From RGIG8709 sp045537065 (GTDB lineage Bacteria > Bacillota > Clostridia > Monoglobales > Monoglobaceae): a stretch of DNA of 28,538 nt. Below are positions 7,587-16,302 of this stretch, piece after piece. The stretch lies in assembly GCA_045537065.1 (NCBI GenBank), contig JAZSOT010000031.1, positions 1 to 28,538 on the forward strand. Reading direction: 5' to 3'. The first letter of the stretch is position 1. Every line of letters starts with the position of its first letter. A program made the position numbers and the translations under genes. The notes beneath the pieces were generated by a model. It saw nothing but the letters and a program-made list of their open reading frames with translations. It ran no database searches and was not told the origin of the DNA.

Positions 7587-8906
7587 ATGAAAGATTATAT
7601 TGCGATTGAAGGCATAGTGGCCAGAGAAATTCTCGATTCAAGAGGAAACCCCACTGTAGAGGTTGAAGTTTATACAGAGGGTGATTGTGTCGGGAGGGCT
7701 GCTGTGCCTTCTGGTGCTTCTACGGGAGCTTTTGAAGCCTGTGAACTTCGTGATGGAGATGAAAAAAGATATGGCGGAAAAGGTGTTCGGAAGGCGGTCA
7801 ATAATGTTAACAATGAAATAGCTGATGCAATATGCGGATTTAATGTTCTTGACCAGATTGCCATAGATAAGGCTATGGTATCGCTTGATGGAACAGAAAA
7901 TAAATCCTGTCTGGGAGCAAACGCAATACTCGGTGTTTCGCTTGCCGTGGCAAAGGCAGCAGCGAAGTCTCTTGGTATCAGCTTGTATCAGTATATTGGC
8001 GGAGTAGGAGCAAGAACACTTCCTGTGCCTATGATGAATATAATAAACGGAGGAAAGCACGCAGATAATTCTGTGTCCTGTCAGGAGTTTATGATTATGC
8101 CTGTAGGTGCAGAAAGTTTCAGCGAGGGTTTAAGATGGTGCAGTGAGGTTTTTCATAGTCTTAAAAAGCTTTTAAACGACAAAGGATATTCAACTGCTGT
8201 AGGTGATGAGGGAGGTTTTGCTCCGAATCTTGATGATGATGAAGAGGCAGTAAAAATTATAATAGAAGCAATTGAAAGAGCAAAATTTAAGCCTTATGAT
8301 GATTTCAGGATAGCTCTTGACCCTGCAACTACAGAAATGTATGAAGAGGCAAGAAAAAAGGGTGAAGACGGAAAATATTATTTCTGGAAAAAGGACAGAC
8401 TCATAACTTCAGAAGAAATGGTGGATTTCTGGAATGACTGGGTTAATAAATATCCGATTATATCTATAGAGGACGGTATGGCAGAAGAGGATTGGGAGGG
8501 ATGGAAAAATCTCACTGAAAGACTCGGTGATAAGGTTCAGCTTGTAGGGGATGATTTGTTCGTTACCAATTCCAAGAGACTAAAGAAAGGAATAGATTTC
8601 GGTGTTGCAAACTCTATTCTTGTTAAAGTAAATCAAATAGGAACATTAACAGAAACGATTAATGCGGTTAATATGGCAAAAAATGCAGGTTTTACAGCAG
8701 TCACATCACACAGAAGCGGTGAAACTGAGGACACAACTATTGCAGATATTGCAGTTGCTCTTAACACAGGACAAATAAAAACAGGTGCTCCGTCAAGAAC
8801 TGACAGAGTTGCAAAATATAATCGACTTTTAAGAATTGAGGAAGAACTTGAGGATATGGGGAAATATCCGGGAATAGAGGCTTTTTCAAATTTGAAAAGC
8901 ATATAA
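7587..8906 (+). CDS. eno: Enolase (phosphopyruvate hydratase)
   Basis: 439 residues from ATG 7587. It converts 2-phosphoglycerate to PEP in glycolysis. The N-terminal capping domain contains REILDSRGNPTVEVE, and the barrel contains the acid/base GDEGGFAPN, LVGDDLFVTN, the lysine of ILVKVNQIGTLTE and the signature SHRSGETEDTTIADI. ATG 7587 is preferred over ATG 7581 because CGGAGG ends only about two bases before 7581 but about eight before 7587. The segment EMYEEARKKGEDGKYYFWK is a little longer than the matching loop in E. coli enolase. It lies 70 bases after galK, and a weak TATAAT-like box (7532-7537) lacks a -35, so co-transcription with galTK is possible. Confidence 0.96.
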   Translation: MKDYIAIEGIVAREILDSRGNPTVEVEVYTEGDCVGRAAVPSGASTGAFEACELRDGDEKRYGGKGVRKAVNNVNNEIADAICGFNVLDQIAIDKAMVSLDGTENKSCLGANAILGVSLAVAKAAAKSLGISLYQYIGGVGARTLPVPMMNIINGGKHADNSVSCQEFMIMPVGAESFSEGLRWCSEVFHSLKKLLNDKGYSTAVGDEGGFAPNLDDDEEAVKIIIEAIERAKFKPYDDFRIALDPATTEMYEEARKKGEDGKYYFWKKDRLITSEEMVDFWNDWVNKYPIISIEDGMAEEDWEGWKNLTERLGDKVQLVGDDLFVTNSKRLKKGIDFGVANSILVKVNQIGTLTETINAVNMAKNAGFTAVTSHRSGETEDTTIADIAVALNTGQIKTGAPSRTDRVAKYNRLLRIEEELEDMGKYPGIEAFSNLKSI

Positions 8907-8908
8907 AA

Positions 8909-8942
8909 AAACAGGGAGAACAATATTTTGTTCTCCCTGTTT
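8909..8942. terminator. Shared terminator between eno and the minus-strand SLH gene
   Basis: Perfect 15-bp stem AAACAGGGAGAACAA / TTGTTCTCCCTGTTT around a four-base TATT loop (8924-8927). On the minus strand it is followed by a run of eight T, a classic terminator for the SLH gene ending at 8960. On the plus strand it is followed only by TTTGATAATA, so termination of eno is probably weaker. Confidence 0.88.
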
Positions 8943-8959
8943 GATAATAATAAATTAAA

Positions 8960-10777
8960 TTATTGTACTACTATAACTGTTGCCTCATACACGCCTGATG
9001 TGTTGCTTCCTGTAATGCTAATAACAGATTCTTTTTCAAGATTTTTAATTCTGATAACATTACCTGTTGAACTGTCAATAATTTTTGTGTTTGTATTTGT
9101 AAACACATTGTGTTCTTTTCCGTTTGATTCAACAACGATAAGCCCATATGTTGCATTAACAGATTTGATTTTACCAGTCATCTGTGCAGCAGTAATAGTT
9201 GACGCTGTTTCAATCTTGATTACTTCAGAACTTTCGAGCTTAATTTTAATATCACTGCCTGGTCTTAATTCATAAACATCGCTTTCGGATGAATCGATAA
9301 ATACAGATGCATTTTTGTTAACTTTATATTCGGTTGTCTTTCCGTTAAGCTTCACTGCTATATATGTTCCGTTAACAGTGTGTTTGATATATTCAAGTTC
9401 TCCTGTTGAATTTTCGGTTGAACTTTCAGCATATATGGTATGAACTTTACCATATGTTAATTTAAGTGAAACAGTATCACCTGTCATTAATTCTGAGAGA
9501 GAAGAGGAAAGATTATTTCTTGAAACATTTATGTTGTTTGATGATAAGATATAGCTTGTTTCTTTTCCGTTTCTGTCTGTAAGTGTTATAACTGTTTCGC
9601 CATCTTTTGCGTCAATGCTTTTTAAGAAACCGGATGCTGTCTCTGATTTACTGATAATTTCGATTTTTGTAACTAAGCCGTCTTCAATTGTAAGCTCAAC
9701 ATAATTGTTTGTTTTAATTTTGCTTAGTGTATCAATAGCTCCGTTAACTATAGTCTTGCAGTTAGGTGAAACTGTGTAGGTTTCTTTAATTTTTGTGTTT
9801 TCGCTGTCTGCAATTGTAATTGATGATGTGTCATTACCTTCACGAATTGATGCAACAATACCTTTTATTGTTGTGTCCTCAATGGTAACAATGTTTTCGA
9901 TGAGGGAAGCTTTGCCTTGTAAATATGAAACTTTGACTGTCATACCTTCGCCTAAATCTGTGTATTCAGAGTCAACACCGTTAATCTTAACCTTTGTTGC
10001 ATCTGTGATATTGATTTTTCTGCTGCTTCCGTTTATATCAATTGAGATATAGTCTTCAATTTTGTTTATTTCTTCAATAACGCCTTCTTTGCTTGACTTG
10101 TCAAGAATGTCTATAAGGGAGCAGAGCATTTTTGCCATCTGCGATCTTGTAACACCTGTTCTTGGAGAGAAAACAGGATTTCCATTTGCATCGTTGCCCA
10201 TACCCTGCATAATCTCTTTTTCTTTAACATACTCAACATATGCTCTTGCAGAATCAGGAATTTCAAGTGTGTCTGCATATGATGAAGAAACAAAAGTGTT
10301 TGACTGAACTTCAGCCTCATCACCTAAAAGCTTTGTTAATAGTATTGCAGCCTCAAATCTCTGGAGAGGAACACTTCTGTTTGATATAGATATATAGTTT
10401 GAAAGTTCACTTTCCTTAAGAATACCGCGGTATAAGAGGAATGCAACCTCGTTTTCGTATTCAGCAGAATATTTTTCAATAGCGGTTTTATATTCGCTGA
10501 GTGCATATTTTAATGTGTCTGCATATTCTTTGTCATTAACACCAATCATTCTTGAAAGAAGAACCAGTGATTCAACCTTAGAGATTGTTTTGTTAGGTTT
10601 GAATGTTCCGTCTTCATAGCCTTTTATGTAGCCAAGCTGGGACATTTCGTCAATATAGGGTTTTGCCCACAAAACAGTTTTATCACCGTCAACATCAGGA
10701 AATGCTGCGAAAACAGCAGCCTGAGATAATAGCAATGTGGCACCTAGAAACCCACAGATTAGTTTTTTTAATTTCAT
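8960..10777 (-). CDS. SLH-domain surface protein with five tandem beta-rich modules
   Basis: 605 residues. A signal peptide (residues 1-24, ending AAVFA) is followed by three S-layer homology repeats at about 26-80, 101-152 and 166-225; the first reads FPDVDGDKTVLWAKPYID with GYEDGTFKPNKTISK. The second repeat is reached through a helical insert at 81-105. SLH domains anchor proteins non-covalently to secondary cell-wall polymers. From about 236 to the end I see five repeats of roughly 75 residues, each with the pattern G-x-[IVL]-x-S-I, then I-x-[IV], G-K, Y-x-V, L-x-x-G and V-x-x-I, so probably beta-barrel or OB/SH3-like modules. No enzymatic motif is visible. It is transcribed divergently from a second SLH gene; the ribosome site is AAAGGAGG. 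A structural S-layer or wall-associated role is inferred. Confidence 0.88.
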   Translation of the reverse strand: MKLKKLICGFLGATLLLSQAAVFAAFPDVDGDKTVLWAKPYIDEMSQLGYIKGYEDGTFKPNKTISKVESLVLLSRMIGVNDKEYADTLKYALSEYKTAIEKYSAEYENEVAFLLYRGILKESELSNYISISNRSVPLQRFEAAILLTKLLGDEAEVQSNTFVSSSYADTLEIPDSARAYVEYVKEKEIMQGMGNDANGNPVFSPRTGVTRSQMAKMLCSLIDILDKSSKEGVIEEINKIEDYISIDINGSSRKINITDATKVKINGVDSEYTDLGEGMTVKVSYLQGKASLIENIVTIEDTTIKGIVASIREGNDTSSITIADSENTKIKETYTVSPNCKTIVNGAIDTLSKIKTNNYVELTIEDGLVTKIEIISKSETASGFLKSIDAKDGETVITLTDRNGKETSYILSSNNINVSRNNLSSSLSELMTGDTVSLKLTYGKVHTIYAESSTENSTGELEYIKHTVNGTYIAVKLNGKTTEYKVNKNASVFIDSSESDVYELRPGSDIKIKLESSEVIKIETASTITAAQMTGKIKSVNATYGLIVVESNGKEHNVFTNTNTKIIDSSTGNVIRIKNLEKESVISITGSNTSGVYEATVIVVQ

Positions 10778-10896
10778 ATTTAAAATCCTCCTTTAATTAA
10801 GGTAAATCTTTACAAATTTTAACATAAAAAACATTATAAGTTACATTTTATAGCAAAAAATAGCATAAAACACAACTTATATTGTATTTTAAACAT

Positions 10897-10925
10897 ATTA
10901 TACCACAAGATAATGTAAATTTCAA
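10897..10925 (-). promoter_or_regulatory. Promoter of the minus-strand SLH gene
   Basis: Read on the minus strand: TTGAAA (10920-10925), a 17-base spacer and TATAAT (10897-10902). It implies a 5' untranslated leader of about 110 AT-rich bases before the start at 10777. I found no equally good plus-strand promoter for the divergent gene in this 280-base gap. Confidence 0.75.
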
Positions 10926-11057
10926 TAGTTTTAACTAAAAAATTTCTATAAGAGGTAAATTTTTTTAGTAGTAATTTTTATTAGCTTACACAAAATAGTT
11001 TTGAAATCGAAAAAATTAAATCTATTTCAAAAAAGATTAAAAGGAGGAAATAAAATA

Positions 11058-13910
11058 ATGTTGAAAAAACTTATTTCAATGCTGGTAGTTTTTGCAATGA
11101 TTTCACCGGTGGCATTGGCTAATGTAAATCAGCCAGTCCCTGTATCCGGAGAAAACATAACAAATAATGGCAGCAGTTCGGCAAATAAGGCTGAAAATAA
11201 TCAAATGATGAGAAACGGAAATGAGGTTTCTCTTGAAGCAAACACACAAAATAGTACAAAGACAATGGATAACAGTATCCCTATTGTTGAAAAGAACAGA
11301 ACAAAAAATAATGATATGATAAACGGAACGCTTCCAAATTCTCAGGCACTTTCCCGCTACAGTCAGGAAAGAGTTGCTATATCTCCTGATATAGATGGGA
11401 CAAAATACGAAGAGGCTGCAGAAGTTCTTGGTGCACTTGGTATTATGGTAGGTGATGCGGAAAGTGGAATGTTCAGACCTGAAGATAATATTCTTCGTTC
11501 TGAAATGGCAAAGGTTTCTGTATATTCAGTAGGTCTTGAAGATGTTGCAAACGGAATAACTTCACCAACAAGATTTCCTGATGTGGTTTCAAATCACTGG
11601 GCAAATGGGGCAATAAATGTTGCTGACCAGCAGGGAATGATTATAGGTGATGATGTAGGTACTTTCAGACCAGATGACAATGTACTTTTCCAGGAAGCTG
11701 TAACAATTATGGTAAGAGCATTAGGCTATGAACCTCAGGCAAAAACAAGCGGCGGTTATCCTAATGGTTATATGGTAACAGCTTCTTCAATTCAGCTTTT
11801 AAAAGGCATTTCTGCTGCAGCAACACAACCTGCAAAACGTGGAGATATAGCACAACTTGTGTTTAACGCACTTACTATCAATATGATGGAACAGACAGGC
11901 TTTGGCTCAAATATTTCATTTGAGGTTGGAACAAAGACTCTTTTATATGACAGACTTAATGTTGAAAAAGGCTATGGTCAGATTAAAGGAACAAGCGAAA
12001 CAAGTTTAACAGGCGGAAATACAGCTGCAGAAGACAGAATTTTAATTAATGAGGAAACCTTTATTGAGGGCAAAACAACCGCAAAGCAGATGCTTGGATA
12101 TAATGTTGTGTATTATGCAAGAATTAATTCAAATTCAGATGAAAAGACACTTATATTGGTAAGAGCTCAGGAAAGCAAAAACAAAACATTAAGACTCCAT
12201 GCGGAAAATATTTCAGACGTTACAGGCGGTGCAGATACAAATAAGATAGTTTCTTACTGGGAAACAGAAGCATCAAACACAACTAAAACTGCAACAATCG
12301 TTGCAAAGCCTGTATATATTTTAAATGGTAAGTATGAAGAAAACGTTGATATAGAGAGACTAAAAATAACAACAGGAAATCTTATTCTTCTTGATACAGA
12401 TGTTAATAATATTTATGATATTGTGTTTATTAACGAGCTTACAAATCTTGTTGTTGACACAGTATCAACAGTAACAGGCAGAATAACAGATAAGTACAAC
12501 AATGGTTCTTTATTACTTGATAAGGAAGATGAAACAACAAATTATTCAATTATTTATAATGATTATGATATAGAAATCAGTGAGCTTAAAGAGTGGGATG
12601 TAATCTCATATACAATAAGCACCGACAAACAGCTTATAAAGGCATATGTTTCAAGAGACAGTATTGCAGGAACAGTAACCCAGATTACTAAGGACGGAAT
12701 AAAAATTGACAAAGCAGAAGGGGTTTATCAGATTGCAGAAAGCTATCCAAATGAAATAAATATTAGGGATAAGGGAAGATTTTATCTTGATATTGAAGGT
12801 AAAATAGCAGCAGTTGACGAAAATGCGACAACAGATGAAGATAATGCAGGCAGAGGAAACTATGCTTATCTTGTAAATGCAGCAATTTCAGGAAACTTTG
12901 ATGAAGTGCTTATGTTTAAGATGTTCACAACACAGGGAGAGACAGTAGTTCTTGAGGGTGCAGAAAAAATGAGATTTGGAAGCAACTACGGCCTTGGTGC
13001 AGAAGAAATGCTTTCAAGCCTTGGTAAGGACGGAACAGTAACTCCTCAGCTTATCACTTATGAAACAAATGCACAGGGAAGAGTAACAGGTGTTGATTTT
13101 GCAGTTGATGTAACTGAAACAGGTGCGCCTAATGTAAGAAAATTCTCAAAGAATATTGTTGCTGAAGATCAGGTTTATAAGAGTGCAACATCAAAGCTTG
13201 GAAATGTAACTGTAACAGATGCAACTTTCGTATTTGATATTCCTGAAGGTTCAGAAAGTGATACAACAAAGTTTGCAATCAGAAACAAGAATGTGTTCTC
13301 AAATGACACACCATATGATATAATCGTATATGACCTGCAGGAAGATTATTCAGCTAAGGTAATCATTGTAACAAGCACAACAGGTATAACAAATCCAGAA
13401 AGTCCTATTGTTGTTGTAACTGAAATGGCATCAGGACAGAATGAAGATTATGAAAGCATTGATATTGTAACAGGATATGAAAACGGAAAGCTTGTAGAGC
13501 TTAATGCTATTGATACAACAGTGTTTGAAAAAGACGGAAAGAAGCTTGAAGCGGGTGATATATTCCAGTATAACACAAATGCAAACGGTGAAGTTGATGC
13601 AATAACACTTCTTTTCGACCAGAGTAAAAAGGAAACTGAGTTTAACAACACTGTAACACCTGATCTTACTACTGTTTACGGAAGAGTAATTAAGAAATTC
13701 ACAAATTCTGTAAACCTTGATGTGAACGGCGAGGTTAGAAACTATGCAACAATGAATGCAACTGTTTACCTTTACGATTCAGGCAGAAAGAATAATAAAG
13801 TAACAGTTGTAACATCTGCTGATATTGAACTTTATGAAGAAGGAAATCCTGTAAGAGTCTTTATGAAGATTTATAAAGATGAGGTAAGAGAAATTGTTAT
13901 AGTAAAATAG
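11058..13910 (+). CDS. Large SLH-domain secreted protein
   Basis: 950 residues from ATG 11058, chosen because AAAGGAGG lies 10 bases upstream and because the protein then begins with a signal peptide (MLKKLISMLVVFAMISPVALA). The frame is open back to 11001, but that would put 19 basic residues before the signal. A low-complexity linker rich in Asn, Ser, Thr and Lys (about 22-108) precedes SLH repeats at about 111-160, 173-225 and a degenerate third at 232-275; FPDVVSNHWANGAINVA and GTFRPDDNVLFQEAV are diagnostic. The remaining 670 residues are beta-rich and repetitive in style (GTVTQI, TGRITD, YGRVIKKF), reminiscent of the modules in the divergent SLH protein. There is no LPXTG sorting signal and no enzymatic motif. 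Likely an S-layer or wall protein. Confidence 0.87.
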   Translation: MLKKLISMLVVFAMISPVALANVNQPVPVSGENITNNGSSSANKAENNQMMRNGNEVSLEANTQNSTKTMDNSIPIVEKNRTKNNDMINGTLPNSQALSRYSQERVAISPDIDGTKYEEAAEVLGALGIMVGDAESGMFRPEDNILRSEMAKVSVYSVGLEDVANGITSPTRFPDVVSNHWANGAINVADQQGMIIGDDVGTFRPDDNVLFQEAVTIMVRALGYEPQAKTSGGYPNGYMVTASSIQLLKGISAAATQPAKRGDIAQLVFNALTINMMEQTGFGSNISFEVGTKTLLYDRLNVEKGYGQIKGTSETSLTGGNTAAEDRILINEETFIEGKTTAKQMLGYNVVYYARINSNSDEKTLILVRAQESKNKTLRLHAENISDVTGGADTNKIVSYWETEASNTTKTATIVAKPVYILNGKYEENVDIERLKITTGNLILLDTDVNNIYDIVFINELTNLVVDTVSTVTGRITDKYNNGSLLLDKEDETTNYSIIYNDYDIEISELKEWDVISYTISTDKQLIKAYVSRDSIAGTVTQITKDGIKIDKAEGVYQIAESYPNEINIRDKGRFYLDIEGKIAAVDENATTDEDNAGRGNYAYLVNAAISGNFDEVLMFKMFTTQGETVVLEGAEKMRFGSNYGLGAEEMLSSLGKDGTVTPQLITYETNAQGRVTGVDFAVDVTETGAPNVRKFSKNIVAEDQVYKSATSKLGNVTVTDATFVFDIPEGSESDTTKFAIRNKNVFSNDTPYDIIVYDLQEDYSAKVIIVTSTTGITNPESPIVVVTEMASGQNEDYESIDIVTGYENGKLVELNAIDTTVFEKDGKKLEAGDIFQYNTNANGEVDAITLLFDQSKKETEFNNTVTPDLTTVYGRVIKKFTNSVNLDVNGEVRNYATMNATVYLYDSGRKNNKVTVVTSADIELYEEGNPVRVFMKIYKDEVREIVIVK

Positions 13911-13927
13911 CAATTAATATATCAAAG

Positions 13928-13951
13928 AGGTCTGCTTTTGCAGGCCTTTTT
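13928..13951 (+). terminator. Terminator of the plus-strand SLH gene
   Basis: AGGTCTGC (13928-13935) pairs with GCAGGCCT (13940-13947), including one G-U pair, around a TTTT loop, followed by TTTTT. It lies 17 bases after the stop codon. Confidence 0.85.
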
Positions 13952-13981
13952 GATTAATATTTAAAAAATTTTAAAAAAAAC

Positions 13982-14010
13982 TTGAAAAAGTTTTAAAAAA
14001 GTGTTATCTT
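13982..14010 (+). promoter_or_regulatory. Probable promoter of ddh
   Basis: TTGAAA (13982-13987), 17 bases, TATCTT (14005-14010), ending 39 bases before the ddh start. The -10 box is imperfect but the spacing is optimal, and the upstream gene is closed by a terminator. Confidence 0.6.
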
Positions 14011-14049
14011 TTTATTGTGTGATTTGATGCAGGGAAAGGATGAGACTAA

Positions 14050-15027
14050 ATGAAAATTGCGATTTTAGGATATGGAAATCTTGGAAGAGGTGTGGAATGT
14101 GCCATCAAGCAAAACAGCGACTTAGAGCTTTTTGGTGTATTCACCAGAAGAGCCCCTGAAAGTGTAAAAACTTTAACAGATGCCAAGGTTTATAATGTAA
14201 GTGATATTTTAAATTATAAAGATGAAATAGATGTTTTGATTATTTGCGGAGGAAGTGCAACTGACCTGCCTAAGCAGACTCCCGAGTTTGCTCAGCATTT
14301 TAATGTGGTTGACAGCTTTGACACTCATGCAAAAATTCCTGAACATTTTGAGAATGTTGATAAAGCATCAAAGCTTGGAAATAAAATTGCGGTTATATCT
14401 GCAGGCTGGGACCCTGGAATGTTTTCGCTTAACAGACTTTATGCAGAAACCATTCTTCCTGACGGAAAGGACTATACTTTCTGGGGCAAGGGGGTAAGTC
14501 AGGGCCATTCGGATGCTATAAGAAGAATTGAGGGTGTTTTGGATGCAAGACAATATACTGTTCCCGTTCAGGATGCTCTTGACAGAGTAAGGGGGGGAGA
14601 AAATCCGACTCTTACAACAAGAGAAAAGCATACAAGAGAATGTTTTGTTGTTGTAGCCCCTGATGCAGATAAGGATAAAATAGAAAATGAAATAAAAACA
14701 ATGCCGAATTATTTTGCAGATTATGATACAACTGTTACATTTATTACGGAAGAAGAGATGAAGAGAGACCATTCAAATCTTCCTCACGGCGGTTTTGTTA
14801 TAAGATGCGGAAACACTGGATTAAACGGAGAAAATAAACATATTATTGAATATGGAATAAAGCTTGATTCAAACCCTGAATTCACATCATCCGTTTTAGT
14901 GGCGTGTGCAAGAGCGGCGTATCGTATGAATAAAGAAGGAATGAAAGGTGCGAAAACAGTTTTCGATATAGCACCTGCGTATATGTCTATAAAAGACGGA
15001 GCGGAACTCAGAAAAAACTTACTGTAG
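14050..15027 (+). CDS. ddh: meso-Diaminopimelate D-dehydrogenase
   Basis: 325 residues, the normal length for Ddh. It makes meso-2,6-diaminopimelate in one step from tetrahydrodipicolinate, ammonia and NADPH, bypassing the succinyl or acetyl branches of lysine and peptidoglycan synthesis. An N-terminal Rossmann fold opens with AILGYGNLGRG (3-13). CGGSATDLPKQTP, VDSFDTHAKIPEHF, SAGWDPGMFSLNRL and GKGVSQGHSDAIRRI are strongly conserved substrate- and cofactor-pocket segments of the family. It has its own promoter and terminator, so it appears monocistronic. GGAAAGGATGAG provides the ribosome site. Confidence 0.95.
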   Translation: MKIAILGYGNLGRGVECAIKQNSDLELFGVFTRRAPESVKTLTDAKVYNVSDILNYKDEIDVLIICGGSATDLPKQTPEFAQHFNVVDSFDTHAKIPEHFENVDKASKLGNKIAVISAGWDPGMFSLNRLYAETILPDGKDYTFWGKGVSQGHSDAIRRIEGVLDARQYTVPVQDALDRVRGGENPTLTTREKHTRECFVVVAPDADKDKIENEIKTMPNYFADYDTTVTFITEEEMKRDHSNLPHGGFVIRCGNTGLNGENKHIIEYGIKLDSNPEFTSSVLVACARAAYRMNKEGMKGAKTVFDIAPAYMSIKDGAELRKNLL

Positions 15028-15030
15028 ATA

Positions 15031-15064
15031 AAAAACAGATTAGTCAGTTGGCTAATCTGTTTTT
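15031..15064. terminator. Bidirectional terminator between ddh and the permease gene
   Basis: AAAAACAGATTAG (15031-15043) pairs with CTAATCTGTTTTT (15052-15064). The stem is flanked by A-run and T-run on opposite sides, so it can end transcripts arriving from both convergent genes. Confidence 0.88.
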
Positions 15065-16156
15065 CTATGTAATGATTATTTCTGCTATTAAAAGTATTAT
15101 AAGAAAACCAAAGTTGTAAAGAGAAAAATATTTTATATATTGTGTGGTTTTGTCGGGATTGTGTGATGTGTATTCCCTGAAAGTTATAAGACTTGCAAGA
15201 GATGAAATGAGAGTTCCTATTCCGCCGATATTAACCCCGATAAGCAAATGAGGATAGTTGTCTGTAAACTGAGAAAGCAAGATAGCTGAGGGAACATTGC
15301 TTATTATCTGGCAGGAAAGAACGCTGAATACCAGAGTGCTTTTACTCAAAAGAAACTCAAAAAAATCTCTCACAAGTTCGATTCTCGACATATTACCCGA
15401 AAAAACAAAAAAAGCACAAAATGTCAAAAGGAGCGGATAGTCAACCATTTTTAAAGCTTTCCTGTCAACAAAGAAGAGAACAGTGGGGATAACAATAAGT
15501 CCAACATAAAAAGGAATGCCTCTGAAAACTATTGCAATTGAAAGGATAAATAAAATAGAATAAAGAATAGTTTTAAATGGGTTAAGCGGTGTGTTTTCCC
15601 CATCAAATGAAATAGGCTCTTTTTCTATAAATAAGCAACATACTGTTATTATAATAATTGAAATAATAAAGGGAGGGAACATTATTTTGAAAAATTCCCA
15701 ATTTGAAATATTGAATTTTGTGTAAAGATAAAGGTTTTGGGGATTTCCAAATGGAGTGAGCATACCTCCAAGATTTGCAGAAATGTTTTGCATAATAAAG
15801 GTGAATGCCATATGCTTTTTTTTGCCTGATGTTTTTAAAATTAAATATCCAAGAGGGAGAAATGTGAGAAGTGCCATATCGTTTGCAATAAGCATTGACC
15901 CAATAAAAGTTATATAAACAAGAGCCAAAATAGTAATTCTTGTGTTTTTAAAGCACTTTACTATTTTTTCAGCCAGTATGTAGAAAAAGTCAATGTTTTT
16001 AAAAGCACAAACTACTGCAAGAACCGAAAAAAGACAGGTCAGTGTTTTATAGTCAAAATATTCAAGATAAAGAGCATCTGGAGGGATAATAAATGAAGTA
16101 ATAACTGCAAGGGTGAATGCGATAACCAGAACGATATTTTTCTTAATAAATTCCAT
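15065..16156 (-). CDS. Anion permease of the ArsB/NhaD/SLC13-like ion transporter superfamily
   Basis: 363 residues from ATG 16156, almost entirely hydrophobic with about 10-12 membrane helices. Two motifs identify the citrate-transporter-like fold (PF03600 type): TPFGNPQNLYLY in the first half and QIISNVPSAILL in the second; both resemble the substrate-binding hairpin motifs of the superfamily. The substrate (dicarboxylate, citrate, arsenite or another anion) cannot be read from the sequence. The start is fixed by the promoter: an in-frame GTG at 16207 lies at or upstream of the -10 box and cannot be used, whereas ATG 16156 follows AAAGGAGA. It is transcribed away from the pyrimidine operon from a back-to-back promoter and ends at a terminator shared with ddh. 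Confidence 0.85.
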   Translation of the reverse strand: MEFIKKNIVLVIAFTLAVITSFIIPPDALYLEYFDYKTLTCLFSVLAVVCAFKNIDFFYILAEKIVKCFKNTRITILALVYITFIGSMLIANDMALLTFLPLGYLILKTSGKKKHMAFTFIMQNISANLGGMLTPFGNPQNLYLYTKFNISNWEFFKIMFPPFIISIIIITVCCLFIEKEPISFDGENTPLNPFKTILYSILFILSIAIVFRGIPFYVGLIVIPTVLFFVDRKALKMVDYPLLLTFCAFFVFSGNMSRIELVRDFFEFLLSKSTLVFSVLSCQIISNVPSAILLSQFTDNYPHLLIGVNIGGIGTLISSLASLITFREYTSHNPDKTTQYIKYFSLYNFGFLIILLIAEIIIT

Positions 16157-16197
16157 AAATTTACTCTTTCTCCTTTCTTCTTTTTTAAATCTGCAAT

Positions 16198-16226
16198 ATT
16201 TTAACACATAATAAAAAATTTGTCAA
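16198..16226 (-). promoter_or_regulatory. Promoter of the anion permease gene
   Basis: Minus strand: perfect TTGACA (16221-16226), 17-base spacer, TAAAAT (16198-16203). It is only 18 bases from the -35 box of the divergent pyr promoter. Confidence 0.85.
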
Positions 16227-16244
16227 AGAATATATAAAAATGAG

Positions 16245-16273
16245 TTGACAAGCATACTCTTTTGTGATAAAAT
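16245..16273 (+). promoter_or_regulatory. Promoter of the pyrimidine operon
   Basis: Perfect TTGACA (16245-16250), 17-base spacer, TAAAAT (16268-16273). Transcription should begin near 16280, giving a leader of about 150 bases before pyrC. Confidence 0.87.
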
Positions 16274-16302
16274 CTTTTTAATAAAAATCTTTAAAAGCGA
16301 TA

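Noticed and set aside
8928..9275. Open frame on the plus strand opposite the SLH gene
   Set aside because: It begins inside the terminator hairpin and mirrors the SLH codons; the SLH protein has signal peptide, SLH motifs and ribosome site.
10833..10838. Second minus-strand TATAAT in the SLH leader
   Set aside because: No acceptable -35 upstream; the better TTGAAA-17-TATAAT lies at 10897-10925.
11001..11057. Upstream start of the 950-residue SLH protein at 11001
   Set aside because: It would place a basic 19-residue stretch before the signal peptide and skip the strong AAAGGAGG at about 11040.
16157..16207. Longer permease start at an in-frame GTG (16207)
   Set aside because: It lies just upstream of the -10 box at 16198-16203, so it would not be transcribed from this promoter; ATG 16156 has AAAGGAGA upstream.
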